The position numbers and the translations under genes are program-made. Below the pieces are notes generated by a model. The model worked only from the letters and a program-made list of their open reading frames with translations. It searched no databases and was not told the origin of the DNA. Positions 43,301 through 56,330 of a stretch of DNA of 64,000 bases are shown here, piece after piece (within the stretch, counting starts at the first letter, position 1; each line of letters begins with the position of its first letter). Location of the stretch: the NCBI GenBank assembly GCA_031213475.1, contig JARUPZ010000010.1:6860776-6924775 (forward strand). Direction: 5' to 3'. Source of the stretch: Nereocystis luetkeana. Lineage: Eukaryota > Sar > Phaeophyceae > Laminariales > Laminariaceae.

Positions 43301-46300
43301 AGCACGTTTTGATGGCAGTGTCACACCAACCTTGCAAACTTTGGTCGCGAGGAAAGGTTGTTCTCCATCTCGACAGCTTCAATCTCAACAGCTTAGGTGT
43401 TTGTATGCTCTCTTCATATATCGGTAAAAGCTTTGGTCTTACATTTTGTTGGTTGTCTGTCGTGGTTTTGTGGCTTTGCGTCTCGTGTGGTTCGCCCAGG
43501 TATTGTCGGGGGGAATACCGTCGATGGGCTCCATCGCGGAGGCGGGCAAAGACGGGGTTCCTCACCCACCATCCCCTGGAGTCGTCCGGGTGGACGAGCC
43601 GATGAGGCGGAGGTCCGTCACTGGTAGCTCACCCGGGATATTGGCCGCTCCCGTTATCTGGCAGACGCCTGCGAGGTGAGGGAGGGAGGGCGGGGGGGCT
43701 GGAGGTAGGGGAGGGGGGGGAGGGGAGGGGAGTGGGGTAGGGTGGGTGGAGGGGCGTATTCATTTGTTGCTTGCCTTAGTCATTTGACCATTGGCCAGGC
43801 GCCCGTTGCGAGACGGAGCACCGTTCCGACTCGTAATAGAGACACCTCCAACATGTGGGCGCTCATCACCGGGGGGGAGGGGGGGTGAGATGGGAGGGGG
43901 GGGGTGGGGGGGGGGGTACTCGACATCATGCATGGCCGTAGTCGTATGTCGGGGGGGTATTTTAGAGGGGATAGGTGCACGCAATGGTGTGCTCTCCGTA
44001 TAATAGGGCCACAATCATATTTGTACGATTGATACAAAGCGTGCACGTTTGCCGATCTATTTTGTGTGTGTGTTTTGAGCCGGCGATCGTCTATCAAAGC
44101 TTCAGTTATGAAAAATGCTCACACTATTAATAGTTGATTTTTCACCACGTCGGCGGTCTGCTGTCGCTGTTTATGTTTGTTTCGTGACGAAAACTAGGGC
44201 CGACTCGTTGACAGCGCTGCAACGATCCGTACCTCATGGGGAGGGGCCGGAGCCGATCTTGGTGGACATCCCCCAAAGGCGCGCCTCGGTCACTAGGCCC
44301 GGCGGGGGTAGCATGGTGGGTCTCCAGCCGGCACCGTCGGGTCTATACGAGAAGGAGACGAAGGGAAAGAAGGGGAGGGGGTGGGGGATGGGCAGCCCTC
44401 CCATAAGCCCGGAGCTGAAGAAGCAGACGTCGGAGGAGGAGTTACTGGACACCGCGGCTAACATTGGCTTGGTGAGACGGGGGGGGGGGGGGGGGGGGGT
44501 ACTCATTAGTTGCTTGCCTTAGTCGTTTGACCGATGACCACGCACGCCGGTCGAGACGGAGCACGGCTCCTACTTCTAATAGAGACCCCTCCAAGATGTG
44601 GACGGGGGGGGGGGGGGGTGTACTCGATAGGGGAGGTGTACTCGATCTCATGCATGGCCGTAGTCGTATGACCATAGACCCTCGCATCCCTGCAATGCCG
44701 GGACGGAGCATGTCGGGTCTTCACCGACCAGGCAGACATTGCTTGCACCAAGCGCGAAGCGCCGTGAGGTGTTCGGCGAGTCGCATGATGAAGGATGAGC
44801 ACCCTACTAAGAACGGCTTGTGAGGCGAACTTGCATATTGATGACAGCTTCAATTAGTTGATTTAATTTCCGGTGTGGACATTTCCAGAGACAGCAATGG
44901 GAGTACTGTGTCAGTGCCTCTTGGGTGCTTTACCTCGAAAACTGCGTGATACAATCAATTCCCTCGTGTGAAGTAAACGTTCTTTACCTCGCACAAATGG
45001 TCTAACTCGACAACCAGCCGTGGGCGACCGCCAAAAAAAAAAAAAACGGCACCCTGGTTGTCTAGCTCACGTAGTGAGCGGCATGTTTTACAGTGTCGTT
45101 GCCAACCGACGCCAACCCAACCTGTATAAAACAGGGGGAAGAGGGGCGTTCACGCGGAGAAATAGCAAGGGTTCCGTTGATTTGCCGAGGAGCGATAACA
45201 TGATAGCGTGCGTCTATTGTGTCTTTTCGTTGCGTGTAGTGTCGGTGTGTTGACATGTAGTGTAGTGTCGTGTCGTGTCTTGTCTTTGTCTTATCTTGTC
45301 TGATTTTGATCTTGTTGTCCTTGTTGTCCTTGATTTTTCTTTCTCTTGCTCTTGTTGCTGTTCCTGTTCCTGTCGACGTTTCTGATATTGGTGATGTTGT
45401 TGCCCTCCTGTCGCCGCCGTTGGCGTTGTCTCTGTGGTCAGGATCCCGTGGAAGCTTTGAACGTGCCAAAGAAGAGGCATTCGTTCACGGTGCCGAAGGA
45501 CTGGTCTGAGGCCGCGGCTAAGGTATTACAACTTCCCGGGGGGAGGGGGCGTTACGTATCATATCATACGTGGTTGTTTTCTCAGTTTTTTATCGAATAC
45601 TGGTGCTGCAATAGTTTTTGTTTTTTGGTGTATCGGTTCTTATTTTGGTTTTTAGTTGTAGTCCGGACTGTTGTTTTGTTGTTTTATTTACGTACCTATT
45701 TACACATGTTTATGTAAACCGACGTTTCGGAGACACAGTTCTTGGAATCAGTGAGGACAATTTTTACACGCCGGACAAATCAGATAGATCAGATAGATCA
45801 GATAGATCCAAAGCTGCCGTTCACGACATGTTGTGCAGGATCTGTATACGAAGTGCAGACACATCCCAGGAAATATGTGCGAGATCATGATAAAGATGAT
45901 ACGGCTCCCACCACACGAGCTAGATCATACCAGTACAGATCCTACAGGTCAGGAATCTATCTATCCGCCCTGATAGCTACAGATTATCAGATATGAATCG
46001 ATGATCTGTCATAATTAAATAAAATGCAGCGACATATTAATACTGATGATTTGTGCCAGGTACGTACTCGTAGTCTTTTGTGTCACGTGAACTGTAGGAT
46101 TGCTGTTTGAGATTGTTTTAGTGAGTCGTTTCAGTGATATGTTGCGGCTATGCGACAGGAAACGCCCCCGTGCCAGTAAAACGCCCAATATCACTCGGTG
46201 TGTTGTGTTTACACGACTAACCTGTACGAGTATGAACTACTTGTTTGCTGTTTGAGATAGTTTTAGTGAGTTGCTTCAGTGATATATGTCGTGGCTATGC

Positions 46301-49300
46301 GTCAGGAAACGCCTCCATGTGAGTGGAACGCCCAGTATTACTCAGTGTGTTGTGTTTACACGACTAACCTGTACCAGTATATCAATACACGGTCCACGCT
46401 GAACGAAGGTGTTTAATATATTCAGGGGTCAACTTTTGGCCGGAAACAATCACGTCTACTCGGACATACATGCAGTCAGCAGTCAGCACGTATATAATGC
46501 ATCCATCTAATATTATACTGGCATACTGACACATGCAGTTTATACTGGTTTACCTGGAACCAGGTGTGTACTACATACTGGTACAGTACGCGGACTGCTG
46601 TTGTTATATATTGCTGGTATCTCGCGTATACTTCGTATATATAAATATACCAGGGTATACTCGTACCTGGTACGTATTACGTACCTGGTATACATTGATT
46701 GAGTATTTTTTCGATCTCACCGCATTTTTTTGTTTAGTTGGTATGTCTCTTGATTGTACTTTCACAACTGGGATTTTGCGTGCAAGCTACAGCAGTACGA
46801 CTCGTGCACCTTACCTTGGTACTCGTAGGTATTACTGCTATATCTACTGCTCGACTGCACTACTGTTCCGTACCAGGCATGAACATGTGTAGATAATATA
46901 TATATGTACGTACCTGGTATATATCTGTTGCGTGCGTTGGTATGTGCACGTTTGGAATATAGGGGGTATCGGAGTGTGCAGTAATTGTGTGTACTACTGT
47001 GATACCAGATATGCCATGCAGTACGTACGCTATAAAAAACCAGGTGCGGTACGTACGTACCAGTATGTGCCCGTAGACCTATCTCGTACAGCAGTAGTGT
47101 CGTGAAATACCATTGAGGATGGTCTACAGGTGATGCATGATCTCTCCGAGGTGTGAAGAGAATACATTCAAACGTGTTGCTTCAAACTCTTCGGAAAGCT
47201 TGCTGACGGTGGATTGGTGGGTGAGTGTCTTATCGAGTGTAGCTTGTAGCTTTCAACACTCATTCGAGATAATGGTTGAGGGTGACCGTTCACGAGACGG
47301 ATTTAATTAGCCCTATAACCCTCCCCCCAAGGCTGCGCCAATCAGACCCAATCAACCAATGCATAGTCCCTCTGTCTCGCACACAGCGGTGTGTTCCAAC
47401 CGGTTTTCTAGGAAACGTACGCAGTAAGCTCTGGGAAGCTCTGCTGGTTTTTTTTCTGTCAAAACCTGATTTCACACGCACACGCCGACCAGGAAGGCCG
47501 TACCTATATACCTGCAAAGGGCACGTTTATCTCCTAGAAACCTGATTTCGCATGTCCGCGAGCATGCGTAAGGCTTGGGGAAGCATGTACCCCGCACAAA
47601 CGCCCCGATGGTAGGTTGGGTGAAGGTGTCTGTCGGCGCCGACGGCGGCCCTGAACCTCGAAACCGCACGATTCAGATGCGTCAGGACAAGAAGCCGAGG
47701 CTTCCCGACTAAACGGGGGGGCGCGAATGGCTGCCTCCTCCCACCCTAACTTGGCGCTGTTGTTGAGGGGGGCGTATGTAGTTTTGAGCGCTGGTGCGCT
47801 GGGCTGTGTATAGACTGGCGATCTGTGAATGCCATCAGTAGAGGTGTGGGTGGTACTGAATATGTTGGTTAGTTGGGTTGGCGGTTGTTTGACCTCTCTG
47901 TGGGTCGGTTGGGTCGGTGGTCGATACCGGTAGGTCGGTATGCCAGCCTTTCCCAACGTCCGTTATTTGGTTGGTCTGAATGTTGACAGGCTGACCAGCT
48001 CGTTTTTCGACCGGTCGGTCTTCCTGGCCGTTGGTTGGTCAGTGGTCGGTTTGTGTTTTAGTTGACAGGTCGGTCTGCGGGTTGGTCGATCTATGGATCT
48101 GTCGGTCAATCCGTTAGCGTGTCCGTTGGGTTAGTCAGTCTGCATGTTGATGGCTGGTTGGTCAGTCTCTTGGTCGGTCGGTCGGTCGATCAGCCTGTTT
48201 GTACGTCGGCAGATCGATCGATTGGTTTGTCGATCGGTCGGTCGGTCAGTCAGTCTGTACGTATGTCGGGAGATCGGTCGGTCGATCGGATGGCCAGTCT
48301 GTAATTTGGTTGGTTGGTCAGTCGGTTTAGTCGATGTGCCCGTTGACTCGGTCAGTCTATACATCGGTTGGCTGGTTGGTCGGTCCGTCGGTATGCCCGT
48401 TGTTTGGTTGGTTGATCGGTCGGTCGACCGGTACGTCCGTTGGTGTGGTCAGTCTCTGTATCGATCGTCTGATTGGCATGCCCGTTGGGTGGTCAGTCTG
48501 TTTGTCCGTTAGTGGTTCGTTCTGTTTTCTACTTGGTCGTTCGATCGATTGGCCGGTCGGCCGGCTGGCTGTTTTCCCCCCCGCTCCCCGTTTTTAGCCT
48601 GTAAACAACGCGCGAAACGTCACTCCCGCTTTTTTTGTTATTTCTTCTTTTTTTGACCCGGTTGAATATGTACGTATGCGTGTTTTGCCTCCGTTTCCGT
48701 CAGGAGTCTCTGAAGGCGTTGAGTCTCAAGACCCTGCGGGAGGACGAGGAAGCCGAGGTACACAATGCACGATGCACGGATATGTGGTCTCGCTTTTTTT
48801 GCTCGCTTGGTGTGCCAGCTTGTTGCTGGCTTGCGTTGCTTGGTTGGTGTGCTCGCTTGCTTTTCTTTGGTTAGTTGGTTTGCTCGCTCGCTCACTCGTT
48901 TGTTTGTGTGTGTTTTCGCGCGCGACAGCCAGAGACCCGTTATACTCGTTCCCGCCTCGGCTGGAAGGCGGTGTATTCGTATGCATAGGCTGATGTTGTT
49001 GTCCGAGCAGACACCCGGTTCTGGTTTTGTGTCGGTTTGCTTCGATTTTGCGGCTTGTATTGTGCGCATGTCGTAGAATATGTATATATAGCTGGATGTA
49101 GTGCTCTTGGTTCCCCGACTACTGCTACTTGTAGCGGCCGTTGCCTTCCCTCGCTCCTGATATTTGTGTTAAGAGTTGCGTGAGATTAGCGTTAGAGTTA
49201 TGTGAGTTTTTTTTTTTCTTGAGCTGCCATTGGCCACGAGGAGTGTTTGCCCAACCTTCCTCCTCCTACCTCTTCCTTCTCCTACCTCTCCCTCCTCCTA

Positions 49301-52300
49301 CCTCTACCTCCTCCTACCTCTTCCTCCTCCTACCTCTCCTACCTCTTCCTCATCCTACCTCTTCCTCCTCCTACCTCTACCTGGTGGTGGTGCTACTGCT
49401 GCTGCTGCTACTGCTACTGCTTCCGTCAACGTCCTTACCGTGATGTGTCATCTGTCTGCCACACCACCACAATATTGGCGGGGATAAAAAAAACGGCAAT
49501 GACGATGACGATGATGATGATGATGATTACGGCGGAAACCTAAAACAAAAATACTTTGAAACCAAACGTTTCGAAAACAAAAAACGACAAATGAAAAGGT
49601 TGATCGCCAGCAGCTGGAATCCGAAGCGGCCAGGCAGGAGGTAGGCGAGTGCCTGCGCTGGCTTGCAGGCGAGGCGGAGAAGAACTGGGCCGTCGCCCAG
49701 GCCCGGAAAGACGCTGAGCGCAAGGCCGCGGAAGCCACGGCTCGCGCCGAGCGTGTGGAGGCCGCCCGCGCCCAGCTGGAGGTGGAAGGCGTGCTGAGGT
49801 TCGTCGTAGATACTCTCGAAAAAGAAGCGGCGATCGCGAAGGCAAGGGAGGAGGCCGAGGAGATGGCCGCGGCGGCTGCCGAGGCTGCCGCGGTCGAAGC
49901 TGAAACCCGGGTGAACCGGGAGGCTGCCGCGCGCGAGGCGGCGGAGCTGAAGGCGGTCGAAGCCGCACGGCGGGCGGAAGAAGCGCTGCGCCTTGTCGCC
50001 GTGTCGGAGCAAGAGGCGAAGACTAAGGAGGAGGCTCTCAGGGCAGCCGCGGTGAGGGCGGAGGAAGTCGCGGCTGGGGAGCGCGCCGCGTTTTTGAAAG
50101 CTGAGGAACATGCGCGGGCGCAAGCGGAGGAGGGGGCCAGGAAGAGGCAGGAGGAAGAGGGGAGGTCGGTCGCCGCCCGCGCTGCGCTCGAGGAGGAAGC
50201 GCGGCTGCTCAGATCTAAGCTGCAGGAAGCCGGGGAGGAGGCCGCGGAGAGGGCCCACGAGGACGCCGAGGCGAGGGTCGTGCAGGAAGCACTAGAGAAG
50301 CAGCAGGCGCTGGAGAGGGGGGAGAGGGAGGCGCGGTTGCTGCGCGAGGCTGCGGAGAGCGCGGGGAGGGCAGCGGAGGCGAGAGAGGCCGGGGAGCGCG
50401 AAGCGCGGGGGTGGAAGGAGAAGTTCGAGGCCGCGCAGAAGGAGAGGGAGGAGGAGGCGAAGAAGGCGGAGGCTGCGGCGATGGAGCGGCAGACCAGCGC
50501 GGTGGCGAAGGCGGTCGCGGACGCCCGCAAGTTCGAGGAGGAGAGAGCCCGGGTCCTCCGCGCGGCTGAGGCAAGGGGCGGCGGCGGTGGTGGGGGGGGG
50601 TGTAGGGGGGGCGAACGGGGGGGGCGGGAGAGGGGGCGGGTGGTGGTGGTGGGGGCGGGGGGGGCACGGGGGGAACGAGTGGTGGAAGAGGAGGATGACG
50701 ATGATGCTGCTAGTGTTGATCACTGCAGCGAGGTTGCTCTCTTTGTGCCGCGTTGTTTGTGGGCCTTTTTGAATGTTTTCAACGCGAATACTTGCCGCGA
50801 GGGGGGACACGGTGGTCGCGGCGGGGAGAGGGGGTTGGAGGAGCAGGATCGCGACTGGTGATATCACTGTGTGTGTTTGTTTTTTTCGCGTGTCTAATGT
50901 GTGTTGTTGTTTCGTCTTGTTTCGTTCTTATTGAAATGCATGTTTTTGCTATATTTACGTGAGCCGTGAGCGAGTGAACTCTCGACTTAACCGGTATGTA
51001 GATGCTCGACTCTGTAAACTGCGTGATAACTTCGTTCGCGCGTGTGTTTGTTTTTCGTATTTTCTACTGTGTTTGTTGTTGTCGTTGTGGGGTACGTACT
51101 CGAACCTACCTAAGGGTCTCCGGCTCGTGCCGAGTGGCGTTACGTAGCGTGCCGCAAGGCAAGAGGGGTGTGGGTGGGGTATGTAAGGCAGCGAGGTGTG
51201 CAGAAGCGACTGTTTTGGTCGGACAGATAGCGAATAAAAGGGTGGGGAGTGGGCAATAAGATATCAGTGGAGCAGGTATATATATATATATATATACCAT
51301 TCTGAACGGTTATGTGAGGTTCGGTTTTCATAATAAGGCTTTAAGCCTGTTGAGGCGAACTGCGCCCCCGTTGTGGGGATGAAATTACTTGAAATTTGAC
51401 TGGTTTGTCCCCAATACGGGACTGCAGTTTTTGCCATAAGGTTGCACGTCCCTTCTATTTCCGGCTGGAGTGGTCGGTAACTATTAGACGTATCTGGTTC
51501 CTGGTACATGTGTAGCTTGATGTATCAACTGATGTACTGCAAGCAGTTGTAGTGGGGAAGTTTTGTGTGGTGCGAGTCGAACATGGTCTACCAGTATAAA
51601 CTGGTGCCAGGTACAAGTACTGGAGGTATTCCTGCTGAAGTAGGATCGTTTTTTTGGGAGAGCTTTGCAGGTTTGCAAGTCGTGTAGCTACCGTATATAT
51701 ATAGCGAAGGTACCTGTGGTGATCATTTAGGAGCGTTTTTTGTCGTGATACCTACGTGTTACTGCCGTACTGGGATGGCGTGTTTTTGTCTTTTATGCTA
51801 CTATTGATGTTACTACGATACGGCCCTTGGTGCGTGTGATAGATCCCCGTAACATGTTGGATTTTTACTCTTGTGCGCCAAATTCGCCGAGTTTTTTTTT
51901 GTCCAACACGTAAACTGGGGATTTTTTTTTCACGTGCATCGAGGACCACGGAATTTCATTGGAAATATTCTACCAGGTCTATCGCGAGTGTATAAGCATG
52001 TACTATTGGTAGTGCGTATGCGACATCAATCGCGTGTGTTTTGCTGGGGTACGAATAGCGCACAGCGTGCTGCATTGCATTTTTACCTGGTTTGCCAACA
52101 GAGGCCGAATTATTTGTGTGTGTGTGTGTTTTCAAGTGCATCGAGGATGACGATGTTTTGATGCAGAGTCCTTGCCGGTGGTGGATGGCTTGCCCACAAT
52201 TGTACCTGGTATGTGACTTGCAGTCTGTGGTAGTCAGGATGTATCCCGGGTACATCCCCGGGTTTCCTGTGTGGATATGGGTCTTGCGGCGGGTAGGATA

Positions 52301-55300
52301 GTGCTGATTGCTGCTGGGAGCATCGCGCAAAGCAGCCGCTCTCTGTCTCTCTGGTTGGGGTCAACACGGCTAGTATTTTATTGGCAGCTGACAGGGGCGA
52401 AAATGCAAGGACCGTTTTGGATATTAACATGAATGCCCGAACCGTTTTTACTTTCCGGGACGAAGAAATGCCCAAGCGGTCCATGCATTTAATTTCCGGA
52501 AGAAGAGAGTGTGGCAAAAGTGGCGTTTGTATGTGCCTTGTATGTTGTGAAGCAAGAACGCACGACTGGGAAACTGACGGGGGGTTTTTTATATCGTCGA
52601 AATGAAATGAAAACACAGTGTTGTCTCGTGTTCCTTCTTTTTGGCAGGCTGAGCGCGGTTTTCGATGGCCTCTGTTGGATGTTTTGTATTTGCTGATTTT
52701 TCCTTTGTGCCTGCTGTCCTTTTAGATTTAGACGTAGGGATATCGTACGACGGCAGTTAACCCCTTAAGGGCAAACAAGCCCTTTGCACTTGTACCCAGT
52801 TTTGGGGGGGGGGCAACTGCTTGGATTTGTGTGGGCTGTTATTTTTCAGTACCGAACGGCTTAAGGTCCGCGTTTGAGACCTCCGCCCAACGCAACGTCC
52901 GTGTTTATTTGTTGTCCGTGTTTTTTTGTTCTTGTTTTTGGATTTGAGATGTAATCCCAGCAAGTCTTTTTTTTGGCGAGGACGTTTTGTTCTGTCTGTT
53001 TTGTTTTTTCAGCTGTTCTGCGCATACACATCATGTACCCGTCTGATCGTGAAGATGAGAGGTATCGTTGTTTCCGCGAGGCGTTTGTTTTGTTTGTTTG
53101 TTTTGTTTTTTGGAGGTTCTACGTGTATCCGCGAACCATGCACCAGTCTGATCGTAGATGTGAGGGGTGTTGGGACGTGTTAAGTGCGGCATGTAAAACC
53201 TTCTTGTATCCACCACCAGAACAGAGGTACCCGGTACAGTGTTCCATACCCAGGACATCATTGATCTGTATGATCTGTATGATCTAGCTCTTGTTGTCGG
53301 GTGGGAGACGTCTAAACCATCTAGCTCATGTCGGGTGGGAGACGTCTAAACCTGCGTGTTCTTGGACATGTTTCCTGGGTTGGATCTGTACTTGGCACAG
53401 GTCCTGCGCAAATATTTCTCTCAGAGCGGCAGGTTTGGGTGTATAAATGGTGATCTCCTGCATTGTGTATGTTTGCATGGCAGCAAGGGTGTTGTCAACA
53501 TTGCCTACCTGGCACCTGGTACTTCGTACCTAGTATATGTTGGGCAGGCAAAGCTCCCTGTCGGCAGATATTTCGGTCGTTATTAAGTTATCAAGTTTAA
53601 ACATACCGGGTACCTCGGGTACCTGGTAGGTACCTGGTATACCAGGTTCCTGGCACAGCTTGGGTAGTGTTTTGTATCACCCGAATGGTCCTTGCATTTT
53701 CGTACAGGGTGAGATTCATGCACTTGCAGTAGTTTTGTGCCATACAGCTCCAACTGGCTGGAATGGGCAGTAGTGCTGCTGCCCCGTGCAACTGTGCGGT
53801 CGGTGGAATATGCGAGTTTTTCAAGTTCTATTCCCCATCCACGCGGGGGACTGAGTCCAGCAGAGAGTTTTTTTTGTTCCCAAGAACAGGACCTTGCGGA
53901 TTCCGGCTACTCCTGCGCGGAAGCTCGCCGGAATATGGGAGTTCTTTGTAGAATGTGTTTGGGCGTACTTCTTCTATACTCTGGGGGTACCCGGCTATAT
54001 ACTCGGGGGGTACCGGGGTATATACTCTGAGGGTACCCGGGTATATACTCTGAAGGTACCCGGGTATGTGCTCTGGGGGTACTCGAGCACCTACCCGAGC
54101 ATGACTCAAACAACCAGATTTAGTTGCCAGGTATCGTAGAGTATACGTACATACATATACTTGAGTACCCTACTTGACACACGCTTGGAGTTTTTCACGG
54201 TTTGTTTCTCATTTACGAGAGGTAGTCGGGCAGACAAGCGTTTGTTTTTGTGTTGTTCAACAGAGGTGTTTGTTCCCTCGCCACATTCTGGATTGTTTTT
54301 GCGGAAAACCGACCAACCCCTTCGGCTCGACCGAATAATATGCCTCTCTACCGCCTGTAGGAACTCCGAAAAAGCTCCTTAATAGTAGTCAAATTCCAGG
54401 TGTTTAGTCCCCAAAATGGGAGTGCGGTGGCGAGCGATGACTGCACCCGTAGTTTCGGGGGCCCTCGATTCCGTGTATTCGCCGCCGGCCCGTGCCTACC
54501 GTGGCAACACGCAAGATAGCACACACACCCATGGGACGATTTTCGGAGTCAATTTTCTCGAAAAGATATAAGACACTTTTCAGAAGTGCGGTCCCGTTTC
54601 GGGGACAAACCACTCTAAATTAGAAGCATTTTGTCCCCCCGAAATGGGACTGCGTTCCTGAAAGGATCAAGGGAGGCGCACGCGACGGCAATGATGCCTT
54701 TGGAAATTTGTCTCGTCGAGACCTTTCCGTAGACGCACGCATCGCTCTGAGTTTTGCACTCTCCCGTTGTTCGAGAAAAAAAGACCCGGGAGTTTCGTCA
54801 GAGGGGGTGTTGTGCTCCCCTATGTTACATACCTCGTGTACGGTCGTATATCGTGGCCGGGAGCTGGGAGACAACATTTCGCCTAGCGCCAAGCGCCCAA
54901 TTGATCCCTCTGATATTGGGGGAAGTACTGCTTGGATTCAGAGCGGAGTGAAGTTTTTGTTTTTCCAGCAATGTATAAAGTGTAAGGGTTTGAATGAATA
55001 TTTACTCTTTCTAGTAATGAAAACTGCGCCTCTTTCGTGGGTGATGGGTGGTGAAAATGGTTGGCAAAAGGGGGGGGGTTGGGTGGGGTGACGGGGTGAA
55101 ACCGGGAGGAGTTTTTTTTTTTCTCGCCATCGGCTGTGGCACCTGGAAGGGAGGAAGGGAGGGTTAGAGAGAGAGAAAAGAGAGACGGAGGAAGGGGAGG
55201 GAGGGAGAGAGGGAGGGAGGAAGGCGTGTGGTGGTTTGGATCTCACGCATTAATATAATTCGACAAGGACAAAATGCCACTCCACTGCAGTGCGTGCGCC

Positions 55301-56294
55301 TGTCGTCACGTATAGGGTGTATCACGTAACCGTTACCTTGTACCCGGTACATTGTGTACCAAGATCATTGTTCATTCATCCCCAGGATTGCAAGGGTACG
55401 TGCATGTATACTCGAGGATACCCAGGTACCGATCCTGGTCATTGGTGTAATACACGGGTAGCTACACAGGTATCCCCAGAGTAGATGAAAACGTCTATTA
55501 ATGGTACCCTACTAATGATAGGTATATGCCCGGTATATACCTGGTATATACGCTGGGGTACCCCAGTACCGAACCTGAATATTTTAGTCATACCCGGGTA
55601 GGGAAGCTGATTGTTTTCGTCATACTCGGGTAGGTACCCGGGTACTCCTAGAGCATTTCCCCTACTAGACACACCCTTGCAGCATTGTGGTAGAGTGTTG
55701 GTTCACAGACCGTGCGTACGCGTTCGTACGATGCCGTGCGACTTGATGGAAATATCTTGGGGGTGACTTATTGATTGATTGAGTTAATTGACCGATGCGA
55801 TCATACAGGGTGATCCATTGATGGATTGATTGATGCTTACATTCTTGAACTGAGTGATCGATTGATTGTTTAATGCGAATATCGTGAGTGATCGATTGAT
55901 TGCTCGATTAATGCGAAAACCCTGGGGGTGATGGATTGATGCCTGGACATAGTTATCCCGCTCGCTCTCTCTTGTTTCTGTTATTTTCCATTCTTCGCTT
56001 CTCTTCGGAAGTGTTCTTTCTCTTGCTCAACCCCCTCCCTTTTTTTCCTATTCGTCTGTCGCTTCTTCTTCTCCTTCTTCCTCTTCTTCTTTTTTCTTGC
56101 GCTTATTATTCTGCTGTGGGTGGGTGGATCGCGATGTTTTAGGAGCACCGGCATTCGCTCGAGGGCGCTAACGTGTCCTTCGAAGATGTCGACACGCGGA
56201 CGGGAAGAGCTTGGTGGCAGTGCATCGTGTGCGACCCTGAGGTGAGCCGCTCTCTCTCTACAGCACCAGTGTTTACAGCAGTACCAGCTCGGAC

Positions 56295-56330
<36 letters not shown>

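Noticed and set aside
47870-48575. CRISPR-like array
   Set aside because: Repeats are degenerate four-base words without regular spacers, in a eukaryotic intron.
49141-49543. Leu/Pro/Ser-rich plus-strand frames before exon 9
   Set aside because: Encoded by the CTCCTCCTACCT pyrimidine array, open in all three frames. Treated as intron.
49448-50530. 360-residue minus-strand Ala/Ser-rich frame
   Set aside because: Antisense shadow of the Ala/Glu coiled-coil exon. The plus strand has the heptad pattern and matching splice phases.
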